From Cucumis sativus (Eukaryota; Streptophyta; Magnoliopsida; Cucurbitales; Cucurbitaceae): a DNA stretch of 64,000 nt. The notes under the pieces are model-generated. The model did not search any database. It was not told the origin of the DNA and was given only the letters and a program-made list of their open reading frames with translations. The translations under genes were made by a program, and so were the position numbers. Each line of letters starts with the position of its first letter. Position 1 is the first letter of the stretch. The DNA lies in assembly GCF_000004075.3 (NCBI RefSeq), contig NC_026658.2, forward strand, positions 10,900,075 through 10,964,074, written 5' to 3'. This document shows positions 23,601 through 36,014 of the stretch, one piece after another.

Positions 23601-26600
23601 ATAACGAGCATAATTTTGGTAGGGCGTTTATGAGTGAATCTGCTAAAATTTCACAGCCCTCAATCCCTGCAGGGAATCAAGGTGATTTTGGTACTCTTCT
23701 TTTGGAGCCATTGCACAATCAAGTAACTCTCAATCCTTCAGTCTTATCAGCATCATTGGAAGAAACCCTGGATGCTTGATTAAGGTGCTACGGACCATTT
23801 AACTGGATCCTCTAAACGTTTTATATCATAGTTTGTCTGTGCTGGCAATGAAAAAATTAGGATTGCAGATGGGTCCTTTGCTCCTATTGAGGGCAAGGGT
23901 CATATTTCCCCTTTTGATGGTCTTACTTTACAGAATGTGCTATGTGTGCCTAAGATATCTTACAATTTATTGTCTATTAGTAAGATAACCAGGGATCTAC
24001 ATTGTTAAGCTATCTTCTCACCTAATACTTTTTCTTTTCAAGACTTGAGCTCGGGAAGATGATTGGCACTACCCGACATAGTAGGGGACTATTTCCTTGA
24101 CGATGATGCTCCCTCTAGAGATTGTTATAGGACTAGTTATTGGCATCTTATTTTTCAACTTTTGAAAAAGATTGTATGTTGTGGCACTTTCATCTTTGCC
24201 ACCCAAATTTTCAATATATGAAATATCTATTTCCTCATTTATTTTCTAGAGTTGATGCCACTTCTCTGTCTTGTGATGTGTGTATTCATGCAAAACAACA
24301 TAGAGTCTTGTTTTTGTTCCAGCCCTACAAACCTACTCAACCTTTTACCCTCATTCATTGTGATGTTTGGGGACCCTCGCGGATCACTACTGCTTCGGGA
24401 AAACGTTGGTTTGTGACCTTTATTGATGATTATACCCGTCTCACATGGGTCTTTCTCCTCACTGATAAATTTAAGGTCTCATCTTCTTCAACAATTTTAC
24501 ACAACCATTGAGACAACACCAAAATTGCTATTCTCCATAGCAATAACAATCATGAGTTCCTGAATAATACCCTTCATGAATTTCTGTTCTCTAAAGGGAT
24601 TCTTCACCAAAGTTCCTGTGCCTATACTCCTCAATAGGACGGGATGGCTGAATGAAAAAGCTGTCATCTCCTTGAGGTTGCTTGCTCTCTCATCATGTCT
24701 ACTTCTCTTCCCTCCTACTTACAAAAATGCAATTTTCACTGCGGCTCATCATATCAAGAGAGTGTTGTCTCGCGTCCTCCACCTCCAAATGCCTCTTGAA
24801 TGTCTCAAGGAGTCTTACCTTGCCACACGGCTTATTCTTGATGTTTCTCTTTGTGTGTTCGGGTGCACTGCCTTTGTTCATAGTCATGGCCCTACCCATA
24901 CTAAGTTTTCTCTTTGTCTCAGTCATGTGTTTTCATGAAGCATCCTTTGCACCAAAGAGGTTATAAGTGTTACCATCTTCCTTCTCAAAAGTATTTTGTG
25001 TCCATGGATGCCATCTTCCTTGAGGACAAACCATTCTTTCTTGTGAGCCCTCTTCCGAGGGTGTGAGTGAAGAGGCTAACTAACTTAGTTCCTTTAACTC
25101 CCACCAAGCCTTCTGAACCCATCCTCCATGACACCGTTCTACCCACTGACCAAGTCCCTTGGATAATTTACTACAGGAAGAATCTTAGAAAGAAGATGGT
25201 GCACCCTACTGCTCTGTCGGCTTTAGCCCATGAATCTAAACCAACACAAACTCAAGATACTACTAAACTTAATAATAATAACTTGTTGAGAATGATGTTT
25301 TTGATGAGGTTCAAGAGGACATGACTAATATGATAAATCCAAAAGTGCCAGAAATGATGAAACTCTAACAAAACAACAAGTGTGTGAGACTAGCTTGGAT
25401 GGCTCAGACAAACTGGGGCGTTACGATCTCTTACTTGTCATGCCCATTGCCTTGAAAAATAGTACTAGGTCCTGAACGAGGAACTCTATGTGTAATTACA
25501 TGTCTTACAGTAATCTATCGCCTAAGTTCAATGCGTTTATTGCAAATCTCAATATTGCAAGAGTACAAAAGAACACAAATGAAGCTATGGAGAGTCCTGA
25601 GTGGAAGGCTGTTGTCATGGAAGAAACGGAAGCGCTTGAGAAGAATAAGACATGGGGTCCTTGCACTCTTCCTTAAGGGTAAAAGACAATGGGATGCAAA
25701 TGGATATCAGATGAGACCTTAGATAGGTATAAGGCTAGGCTTGTTGCAAAAGGGTTTACTCAGAATTATGGGGTAGATTATTCAAAGACTTTTTCTTCTG
25801 TGGAAAAATTAAACACAATAAGGGTCCTTCTGTCTGTTGTAGTCTTGACAGATTTACCTTTCCATCAACTTGATGTAAAAAATGCTTTCCTAAATGATGA
25901 TTTGGAAGAAGAAGTGTACATGAGTTCTCATCTAGGTTTTGAAGTTCAATTTGACCACTAAGTTTGTAAGCTTAAAAAATTTCTTTGAGATCTGAAACAA
26001 TCTCCCAAGGTGTGGTTCAATAGATTTACCACCTTTGTTAAATCTCAAGCCTTTACTTAGGAACATTTTGATTACACACTGTTTACAAAAAGGCTCGAAT
26101 TTGGAAAAATGGTTGTGTTGATTGTGTATGTCAATGACATTGTCCTATTAGGAGATTATATTGCTGAGATACCAGGTTGAAAAAGAAGATGGGTGATGAG
26201 TTTGAAATCAAAGACCTAGGGAACCTGACACACTTCCTTGGGATGGAGGTGGCAAGATCAAAGGAAGGAATCTTTGTTTCACAAAGGAAGTATACTATTG
26301 ACTTGTTAAAAGAAACAAATAACAAATATGACTGGATGCAAACTTGCTGGTACCCCTATGGAATTCAATGTGAAACTAGGAAATTCTGTTGACAAAGTTT
26401 CTGTTGATGAAGATAAGTATCGGTGTTAAGTGGGAAAGTTGATTTATCTATCACATACTAGACCAAATATCTCTTATGCAGTTAGTACTGTGAGTCAATT
26501 ATGCAGGTACCCTACAAAGAACACATGGTAGCTATGAATCGTATTCTGAGGTATTTGAAAATTACTCCAGATAAAGGTTTGATGTTCAGAAAAACTGATA

Positions 26601-29600
26601 GAAAATTTATTGAGACTTATACCGACTCTAATTGGGCATAATCAGTTACTGATAGAAAATCCACTTTGGGATATTGTACCTTTGTGTGGGGTTATCTTGT
26701 GAATTGAAGGAGTAAGAAGCAGGGTGTTGTTGCTTGGAGTAGTGCTAAAGCTGAATACAAAGCTATGAGTTTGAGAATTTGTGAAGAGATCTGGGTGCAG
26801 AAAGTTTTGTCTAATCTTCCCCCAGAATGTAAGTTACCTATGAAGTTCTTCTATGATAATAAAGCTGCTAGAAGCATAGCCAATAACCCAAATCTTCATG
26901 ACAAAACAAAACATGTGGAGATTGACAAGACATTTTAATAAAGGAGGACCTTGACAATGGCAGGATCTGTATTCCACACATTTCATCCAGTCAACAAATT
27001 GTTGATGTTCTCACCAAAGGAATACTCATGCAAAGCTTTGACTCTTGTGTTAACAAGTTGGGTCTAATTGATATCTACACTCCTACTTGAGGGGGAGTGT
27101 TGGAAATTAGGGGTTAGTTGAATGTTTATAACCTCAAGGGTATTTTGTAATTTGTTGTACCTTGGGTTTATGTCCTTGTTTGCTAGGGCTTATTGTAGCC
27201 CCTATATAATCTTCCCCTTTGTAGTTTTTAGATTATTGGAAAATAATAAGAAAGGTTTATATCGTGGTTTTTTTCTCCTTGTACTAGGGTTTTCCATATA
27301 CACTTTGTGTTTTGTCTTTTTCCTTTTCAATAGTTTTAAAAGATTCTTATGTGTTGCAAACGAGAATTTCTCACCATGAATGTAGGAAGCCTTGCAACAA
27401 TTCCTAGATCTATTTTGTTTTACTGTGTTATGGTTTTTGCAACTTTTTTTGTGTTATTTTTAAGGATGGCGATTCCATGTTTTAATCTTCATAGGGTGTT
27501 TTCCCTTGGCCACTGATTTGGGATGGTTCTTTTATTTTTGCCTTTTTTTCTTTTTTTTGGTGTCTGTGCAGGCTCATGCTGCATCTGCAGTTCTCAACTT
27601 CAGTGAGAACTGTACTCCCGACATCTTGACACCTTATTTAGATGGGATAGTAGGCAAATTGCTTTTACTTTTACAGGTATGTTGATAAGGAAATTCGTTT
27701 GCATTATACAGTTGCATTGCTATGTAGCTGCTCCCTTAGCAAAACATATTTATCTAAATTTTTCAGAACGGGAAGCAAATGGTGCAAGAGGGGGCCTTGA
27801 CTGCTTTGGCTTCAGTTGCTGATTCATCTCAGGTATCATCATTTTAAGATACATCACTTAAATTTCCCGTTTTCTAGTAGTTGAGGTTACCGTATAATTG
27901 GTTTCTCTAGGAGTATTTCCAAAAATATTATGACGCTGTCATGCCATACCTGAAAGCAATCTTAGTTAATGCCACTGATAAGACCAAACGCATGCTTCGT
28001 GCCAAATCCATGGAGTGCATCAGTTTGGTCGGGATGGCAGTTGGAAAGGAGAAGTTCAGGGATGACGCCAAGCAGGTACTGACCTTTGCCTGATTTTTCA
28101 AGATTAACTTCCTCTTCTCTCCAATTAGAATTTTCTTTTTTCTAAAATTGATAAAATAGTTGGGCAAGGACATTAAATTTTGTGAAATTGATTTCACTTA
28201 ATTGTTTGGATCATCGTCCAATGCCCTTTTTGTGGAAAAACGAAAGGGGATAAAGATGAGCTGTCTACCATTACTCTAGTTGTGTGATTCTGTTGTCATC
28301 GAAACAAGCTTTATTTGTCTTTGAGAACGGACTCTGTATTTCTTTTACCTTTCTTTTTCTTTTTCTTTTTGCTTCTGACAAAAAAAATAATCTTTCTGTA
28401 GCCCTTTTCCTCTTCTACTTCTAACAGTTGGACACTACTAGTCCAATTGATGTATCTTAACTGCAGTCTGTTAAAAGAAGGAATTGGAATGGTTTTGGTG
28501 CTACCACTCTTTCGCACTTTCAGTATGTGATCTAGCCTGCTTGTCTCTTTGCAAGGTTATGGAAGTGCTGATGTCATTGCAAGGATCTCAGATGGAGGCA
28601 GATGATCCAACTACAAGTTACATGTTACAAGTATGTTTTAGAATGGAAATTAAATACTCTCTTATTAAGGAAAACAATTATCATGATTAATGCTAAAAAT
28701 ATCTTGTAGGCATGGGCACGGCTTTGCAAGTGTTTGGGACAAGATTTCCTCCCTTATATGAGTGTGGTCATGCCTCCTTTGCTTCAGTCTGCCCAGCTTA
28801 AACCTGATGTAACCATAACATCTGCTGATTCTGATAATGATATCGAGGACTCCGATGATGATAGGTTTGAAACTTGGTTCACGTTCATTTAGTACTTCAT
28901 TTCATTAAACAAAGAGGTTATGAATATCGAGGAGCACTTCTTTGTGTAAAATTTTGTTTATATTCCATTTCACCCCTTTCCTTCATTCCTTGAAGGTATA
29001 TCATTATCAAAAAATATTTTGCATCAGGACGGTTGGCAAGCTAGTTTATAGTCTACTGTACTGCTATTTTGATCTGTATTTGACTGATAGTTGATGCCCT
29101 GGTGTCTGGTGATGTTCAACGTGTTTGCAGCATGGAAACAATTACTCTTGGAGACAAAAGAATAGGAATCAAGACTAGCGTTCTCGAAGAAAAAGCTACA
29201 GCCTGTAACATGTTGTGTTGCTATGCAGATGAGTTGAAGGAAGGGTTTTTTCCATGGATTGATCAGGTATTTATTAAGGCATTTATTTGGGCTTATTTAT
29301 AGAAATATGGAAAATCCTTCAAACGCGGGCGGGGGGAATGTCTTTTAGGATCGGTTATGTTAGTTCTTAATTATTCTATTTTCCCACGAGTAAAGCCTTT
29401 TTCCCCTCCCTAATGAAGAACAAAACCATGAGCCTATTACTCAAAAGATTCAAACTTTAAAATGGAGTTCAGCAAATTGCCAAATTAACAATAACAGAAA
29501 TAGACAATGCAATAGTATATGTATATGTATGTATGTATGTATTGAACACAACAACTTTTCATGAAGTGAAAAGAGATTTGGGCTCAATGGAAGACTCCAC

Positions 29601-32600
29601 AAGGGATTCAAATAAGAGAAAACACTAAAAAAGATCAAAAGAAATTGAGGATAACAATAGCTATAACAATAATGTCCAACGAAAGGGGCAATTGCATGGA
29701 TTTATGAATGATATAAGAAAACGTTCCAAATGAAGCCAATATCTTGAAAAGAAAACCCCCAAATGTTTTTGAAAGTTAGCACCAAGGTGAGGTCTTCAAA
29801 CGGGCTAATTCAATATGATCTATCCACAGAAGATGCTTGCTGTGAAACATTCTTTGATTATTTTCCATCCATAATTCTGGCAAGATAGCATTTGCCACAT
29901 TAATTCATATCAGTTTGGCTTTAGAATTCAGAAAAAGACCTGTAAGAAGTTGAGTATAGTTTTTTAAAAACTACTAAATATGTTATTTTAAAAAAAAACG
30001 TATGCACTTGTAAAGAACCTGATGTATGGGAGAAACGGGAAAATAGTCTGGATGCTTGAGTTCTTTCATTCCATTTTCTGAAAAAAGTTGCTGTAAGATT
30101 AACTTTTTAAATAAAATTAAGCTTGAAAGAGGTATTACTTTATATTGTGCAGGTTGCCCCAACCTTAGTCCCTCTTCTTAAGTTTTACTTTCATGAAGAA
30201 GTCAGGAAAGCAGCTGTTTCAGGTGCAATACTGTGTGCCTTTGAACTCTTATCACAATTTCCTCTATCTAATTCTGGTTTTTTTCCCTCTCTTTTTCCTA
30301 GCGATGCCGGAGCTTATGCGGTCTGCAAAGTTAGCCGTTGAAAAGGGCTTGCTCAAGGGCGTAACGAGACCTATATAAAACAGCTGTCAGATTATATAGT
30401 TCCAGCCTTGGTTGAAGCTTTACATAAGGTAGGTCCTGCAGAAATTTTATGATTTCCTTTTACCAAAAGGAAGTCTTCTTCTAGTCTGTTAGTTTTTTAA
30501 TCTTCAACTTTCACATTTGTGCAGGAGCATGATACAGAGATTTGTTCTAGTATGCTGGAGGCGTTAAATGAATGCTTACAGGTCTGACAAATACTAGTTT
30601 ACTATCCTGATGATTTTGAAACTTTACTTGCAGCATGAAGAGTTTTCTGTTTTATTTTGTTACTATTATTATTTTTAATGAGAAATGGTGATTTCACAGA
30701 TAAATGAAAACATTGATGTCTAAGTATTGATTATGTTAATATTTTTATATTTCTTGGAGAAATCGGTCCTTTAGGTTCTCTATAGGCTTAAGTGTCAAAG
30801 CTAGCATCACCATCGCATCCAGGGGTAGATAGATAGAAGAGGAGATTAAACTTAAAAGAAAGGAATAAAGATCTATCACTCTATTTGGTTATCCCACGGG
30901 TTTCAAAGTTTTTCTTATTTGTCACCCAAGCTAAAATGTTGGTGGATCGTTATTTTTTTAAATATTCTAGTTTCACAAATATATTGTTATTCTTGTTTGA
31001 GGCTGTTCTCCTACAATGTTTTGAAGATATTTTAACATCAACCATTCATTTGGCTTTTTTTGACACATAGTTTCACCATTATTCTCCTTTTCTGATTTTG
31101 GTTAGGTAGAGACTTCAAGTTTCCCTAACTTGGATTTTCAGTCATCCTCCCTCTTTTTTTGTGTAGTTGTTTGAGTTTTTTAAAAAGCACTCTCGGGTGC
31201 GCTCATAGACTCAAGGCCCAGGTTTGGCGCCTTGCCTTGAAAAGGCGAAGACAGCACAGATCTTTAGGCTCAAAGCCCTACACCTTGGGCCCTTTCATTA
31301 TTTTTAAAAAGTAGTAATAATTAGAGATAACCCTTCTCCGTTAACTAAAGAGATCATGTCTACTGAGTCTATATGCAAAATTTCTTGTGGTTAGGGGTCT
31401 TTCTTCATATTTCCACTTCCATTATGCTTTCTCTACTTAAGTCCCGAAGACTATTGCATTTTGCTGTGCCTTGAGCTTTAAAAAACACCTATTCCTATTC
31501 AAGACAATTCTTCTTATGTATTGAAAAAAAATGTTCTATTCATGGAAATGTAATTATTGTTAATCACTTCCCATTTCAGATATCTGGATCACTTCTTGAT
31601 GAAAGCCAAGTCAGGTCCATAGTTGATGAGATAAAACAGGTGATCACTGCCAGTTCCAGTAGAAAGAGAGAGAGAGCAGAGAGGGCCAAGGCGGAGGACT
31701 TTGATGCAGAGGAAGGAGAATTGATTAAAGAGGAAAATGAACAAGAGGAAGAAGTTTTTGATCAAGTAAGTTGTCTCATTCTGAACCTTTCTATGTTCAT
31801 TTCAGAATAACTCCATTCTACATCTCACTCTCTTTCAAGTCCTTGTTTATTGATGAACTTTATCTTTGATACAGGTTGGTGAAATATTGGGAACTTTGAT
31901 AAAAACATTCAAAGCATCTTTCTTGCCTTTCTTTCAAGAACTGTCTACATATCTAACGCCTATGTGGGTAAGTTCTGACATATTGGACAGACGTTTCTAC
32001 TTTGTCATGGGAGTTTTGTTTCAATAATCTATATCTAATTGTTCAAATACATGTATGGGCTCTGTTTTGGCTGCTTAATGATCATAGATTCAATTAGATT
32101 TAACTGATTATTTCTCCCTCCAAGTAGTTTATGGGTCTCATGTTGCAAGTAATTTAAAGTTGTCAGTGATAATGTTAGACCATAACATGAGATAACTCAT
32201 CTTCATTCCAATGAATACATTAGAGTTCAATATATAAAGGCATACATGGAAACCCCAAACTAAGAATAATTTTTTGGTTGATTGTTGATTAACATGTATG
32301 TTTTTAAATTCGTAAAATGGTTATAGCAAATATTCAGTCAATAATTTTGTTTTTTGAAATTGATTTTGGATTATGTGATCCAAATAGTGATAGTTTTGAA
32401 GACAACCTTTTTTTGTTTTTGATCCATCCAAATTTTGTATTTGAAAATTTAAAAGAGAGAATTACATAAAAGAAAATTAAAATGCTTTGCAACTTAAAAT
32501 GATAATTATTCAAAATTTATAACATAAACATGTTCATGCATTAATTGATGATCTTATGGGTTATAAATGAAATACAATTTTGTTTTTTTTTTCCTCTTTT

Positions 32601-35111
32601 GTTGCATTCTTTATTTTCAAATTTTTGTTTGAACAAATACACCCTAACTACTATAGTTTATGTTAGAAATAGTGGGAAGGGTAGTTGAAATTTACTTTGC
32701 CCTAATTTTTTTGTTTTTTTAATTAGGCTCGTGTTGCCTATAAATATTTTCCCTTTGTACCTTTATTATTATCAGAAAATTATAAGAAATATCTATACCG
32801 TGTTTTTTCTTCTTGTACTAGGGTTTCACATAGACCTTGTGTCCTTTCTTTGTCTCTATTTTTCGATAGTTTATAGTAAGTCTTTTATCTTTTTGTGGTT
32901 ATTTTATCTTTGGTTAAACTCTTTTGGACTGCAGGGGAAAGATAAGACGCCTGAAGAAAGAAGGATTGCAATTTGCATCTTTGATGATGTTGCAGAGCAG
33001 TGTCGTGAAGCAGCGCTGAAGTAAACTCTTTTTTTCATTATTTATTTGAAACCATGGTTTAAAAAAAAACTTATTGTTTTCTTGCTTCTTGTCATGGAAC
33101 AGATATTATGATACATATCTTCCTTTTTTACTGGAAGCTTGCAATGATGAGAATCCCGACGTCAGACAGGTGTGCACTTACTAACAGTGTTAACTTTCTG
33201 GGATTAGTTATTTTCTTTGCCATTGAATTGTGGATTTTCAGGCTGCTGTGTATGGGCTTGGTGTCTGTGCAGAATTTGGTGGATCCGTGTTTAAACCACT
33301 TGTTGGAGGTAGCTTTATTTACGTTTATCAGAAAAAAGTATTTTTTGCAGAGTATCATTTTCTAATGAATTTTCACAGAGGCTCTGTCAAGATTAAATGT
33401 TGTATTGCGACATCCTAATGCTCGACAACCTGAAAATGTGATGGCATATGACAATGCTGTTTCTGCTTTGGGGAAGATTTGTCAATTTCATCGTGACAGT
33501 ATTGATTCGGCTCAGGTAAGCTTTAATTTTTCGAAAAATTATTTGCCACTATAAGTTTAGGACCTCAACTTTGGCTATTTTCCGAGAGAATAGGCAATGC
33601 CCAGAACAAGAACTGAACGTCCACTTTTTCTTCTGAGTAAATGTACACAACTTGGATTATTTTAGGGATTCTCTTTTTCAGCTGCTTTATGCAGATAATA
33701 TAATCTCATTTTTATCCTTTATTGGTACCCGTGCTCCAAGTAGGCTTATTTTAAACCATTCGAAGATTTTTACAGGACTCAATGGATACCTCACACTTGA
33801 TTTTGGTCTCTTATTCATTATAAGTTGTGTATGGGTTTCACAGGTTGTTCCAGCGTGGTTAAACTGCTTACCAATAAAAGGTGATTTGGTTGAAGCAAAA
33901 ATTGTGCACGACCAGCTTTGTTCTTTGGTGGAGAGGCAAGTTTATTCACTAATATCCTCTCCCCCGGCCCCATTATAGCATTTAGTTACCTTTTCTATAG
34001 TCCATCTGTTATGGCACTAAGTTAATTTTATATATACAGGTCGGATGTGGAACTTTTGGGCCCAAATAATCAATATCTTCCCAAAATAGCTGCAGTATTT
34101 GCCGAGGTCAGTTGGGGAACTATTATTTAATCAATTGATCAGACTTAACAGTGACCAATGGCCTTTTAAATTAAACCAACTCTGACTAGATCCATAGAGT
34201 GCTCCCATTTATCCACTCTATTCATTTCCTAAATATTTTAAGTCTCAAAACAATACACAGCATATATCTGACATATTGTGTCAAAGGAACGAATGTCAAC
34301 AAGATCTAGTGGTTCTTATTCTAACATGCCTGCAAGAACATAGAAATGGGTGTTAGGATGGATAACGACAATTGTTTATAACATAAAAATGGGTGTTATT
34401 AGTCTCTTAAGTAATGAACGAATTTAGGGTGGTGTTTTCTGACCATTATATTTTAGATTGAGCCATTTATTTCCAATTCAATGAGTGGTTGGAAATGCTT
34501 TTTCAAAGTGAGAACTACCTTAAGTCGCATCCTTTGTTTGACTCTGCTGCATTCTTTATTGCATTATGATGATATTGTTGTATAGAGTGAATAGATCTAA
34601 TAGTCAGAGCAATTTGAGAAATGTGGTTGGACAGTCGGTAGTGCTGAATCGAACCAAACACATGCTAATTTGGTTGCGCTTCATGTTTTTCTTTAATCCT
34701 ACCCAAAGGACAGTTCAAGACCCTCAACAAATTAGTGAGTCCAAAATACAAAAGAATTCTTTATATTCTATGGAGCATACATAAGTATCCCTAATCTATT
34801 CTTAGTAAAATGACAATATAAAGGACAAAAGACGAAAGACTAATAAGCTTCTATGTGTAATTACGCATGTAAGTACTATAAAATAAATAATACGAGTGAA
34901 TGCTTCGTGCATCCCTGTTTTTTCTTGAGGGGACTATTTACTTGTGCAGGTTCTATGTGCGGGAAAGGATTTAGCAACAGAGCAAACTGCAGGCCGAATG
35001 ATAAATTTGTTGAGACAAATGCAACCGAATTTACCGCCTTCTACTTTACCCTCTACTTGGTCCTCCTTGCAGCCCTAGCAACAACTTGCTTTGCAGTCTA
35101 TTATTTCATAA
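20692..35111 (+). CDS. IMB3: Importin-beta family nuclear import receptor (importin-5/IMB3-like), 20 exons, with frame breaks
   Basis: HEAT-repeat karyopherin that carries cargo through nuclear pores; Arabidopsis IMB3/KETCH1 imports ribosomal proteins and is essential. Exons: 20692-21923, 22626-22829, 27572-27676, 27767-27832, 27911-28075, 28556-28630, 28710-28864, 29131-29266, 30153-30222, 30302-30428, 30525-30581, 31580-31765, 31875-31967, 32935-33020, 33103-33169, 33242-33308, 33379-33515, 33844-33935, 34040-34106, 34950-35078 (or to 35111). The product of about 1,100 aa matches the family; an acidic loop ([12 protein letters not shown]) lies in exon 7. Three defects appear. Reading from ATG 20,692 loses frame near 20,775, so the in-frame start is Met 20,784, about 30 residues short. 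Exon 10 lacks one base near 30,351. TAG at 35,076 precedes the expected stop at 35,109 by 11 codons. The introns remain well formed, so sequence error or very recent decay are both possible. Intron 18 is GC-AG. Introns 2 and 13 carry related copia LTR sequence. Confidence 0.88.
24140..24511 (+). pseudogene. copia integrase fragment
   Basis: An open stretch of about 120 codons contains the integrase zinc domain ([10 protein letters not shown], then [11 protein letters not shown]) and the first catalytic Asp in HCDVWGPS and [13 protein letters not shown]. The frame ends before the rest of the core. It belongs to the decayed element. Confidence 0.8.
25689..26392 (+). pseudogene. copia reverse transcriptase fragments
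   Basis: Two or more frames encode pieces of the reverse transcriptase: [18 protein letters not shown], then [18 protein letters not shown], then [10 protein letters not shown] near 26,130, then a stretch with [16 protein letters not shown]. The catalytic YVDD box reads YVND, so a metal-binding Asp is lost, in addition to stops at the frame joins. Confidence 0.8.
27098..27365 (+). repeat. 3' LTR of the copia element
   Basis: Starts TGTTGGAAATTAGGGG directly after the polypurine tract TGAGGGGGAG. It contains a TATA-like CCTATATAATC near 27,202. The first 90 bp match the truncated copy at 23,230-23,338. The end near 27,365 is judged by similarity to the solo LTR at 32,661. Confidence 0.75.
29515..29542 (+). 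repeat. TA/TG-rich microsatellite in importin intron 8
   Basis: Short run of TATATGTATATG followed by GTAT tetramers, in the 0.9-kb eighth intron. A likely polymorphic marker, no function implied. Confidence 0.7.
31180..31490. repeat. Possible degenerate foldback/MITE-like element in importin intron 11
   Basis: The left part holds TTTTTTAAAAAGCACTC and a GC-rich core (GGCGCCTTGCCTTG and its near-complement AAGGCG). The right part holds TGTGCCTTGAGCTTTAAAAAACACC, which reads as an approximate inverted copy of the left end. The ends are imperfect and no target duplication is clear. Confidence 0.35.
32661..32890 (+). repeat. Solo copia LTR (related to 27,098 LTR) in importin intron 13
   Basis: Starts TGTTAGAAATAGTGGG, parallels the 3' LTR at 27,098 along its length, and shares the landmarks GCCTATA(A/T)AT, TTCTTGTACTAGGG and TTTC(A/G)ATAGTTT. 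No internal element sequence is present, so it is most likely a solo LTR left by recombination. The 3' limit is approximate. Confidence 0.65.
33936..34039 (+). other. GC-AG intron of the importin gene
   Basis: The exon ends GTGGAGAG and is followed by GCAAGT. The next exon starts after TATATATACAG. Joining there keeps the conserved frame ([12 protein letters not shown]). The donor is AG|GCAAGT, the strong consensus that compensates for GC in place of GT. Confidence 0.85.
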
Positions 35112-36014
35112 TTTCATGAAGGTGACTCTGAATTTTGCTGCTGCTCGCGGGATGCACACTTCTTACGTTCTTGTCTGTGTGAAATATATTCGTCTCCATT
35201 CTTTGCCATAAATGCTCCAAAGCATGAGTTTTGTCTGGTCTCTTACAGAGACGTTGAAATTTGATGATGAGTGAAAGTCATTGTTGCTGCTGAAAAGAAA
35301 TGTGTTAAAAAGAAAAAAGAAAAAGAAAAAAAAAAACTGTATATTTCATTGTTTAATTCTAAGCGGTTGGGTTCAGGTCTGAGGTCATTGTTGTTTCCCA
35401 GTTTCGGGTTTATGGGTTGCCACAGAGGTAATCCTTTTACAGTTTTGTTTTGGTCCAATTAATTAGTATCATTGTCATTATAAACTTTCGTTGCAGCTAA
35501 AGAATGTATCAAATGAATTTTGTTATTGCGTTTGCATGATTTGTTTTGAATTTTATTTCCAATTAGCAATGAAATTTGACGTCTTTTACCCAGCCTCTTA
35601 TCTTTCAAAGCCAAATAACATCAATTAGTTATAAGATATTGTTTTGACAAAGTCTAATGATTGATTTATTAGTTTTACATATTTTTTAACCAAATCGAAA
35701 AGGAAATAGCACATGTTTGATCCATCCTAATTCCCAACATCGTGCTGCCACGAGTTTCTTGATTTTCCAAGGAAATAAAGTTGTTGACCACTCAGTAATT
35801 GGCCAAATCTCTCTTCACTTGGACGAATAGAGGAAAGCAACGCAGGCATTCATTTGGTGGTCTTATAATTAAATAAAATCAACATACATGCTGACATGAC
35901 AAGAAGACGAAGACGAGGACACCACTAAGAACTAACAACGTAAAGACCTTCCACTTCCACATGCTGCCATTATAAAACCAATTCCATTTCTAAAATCTGC
36001 ATTGGAGTCTGTAG
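35112..36014. other. Intergenic between importin and the ERF gene
   Basis: Importin 3' flank and ERF promoter. It contains an A-rich run near 35,310-35,335. Nothing else is recognised apart from the ERF TATA box. Confidence 0.55.
35971..35977 (+). promoter_or_regulatory. TATA box of the ERF gene
   Basis: TATAAAA lies 38 bp before the ATG at 36,015, implying a very short 5' leader if it is used. Confidence 0.6.

Larger units (their letters stand above)
23230..27365 (+). mobile_element. Degenerate Ty1/copia retrotransposon in importin intron 2
   Basis: Remnants in copia order on the plus strand: a truncated 5' LTR (about 23,230-23,338), gag pieces with a damaged zinc knuckle near 23,515-23,560, protease region, integrase (24,140-24,510), reverse transcriptase (25,690-26,170), RNase H (26,600-26,900), polypurine tract (27,088-27,097) and the 3' LTR from 27,098. 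Many stops and frame changes interrupt every domain. The 5' LTR and the primer site are lost in a deletion. The right end is approximate. Confidence 0.85.

Noticed and set aside
28311..28517. Lys-rich minus-strand frame in importin intron 5
   Set aside because: Arises from a pyrimidine-rich intron stretch; no protein-like features.
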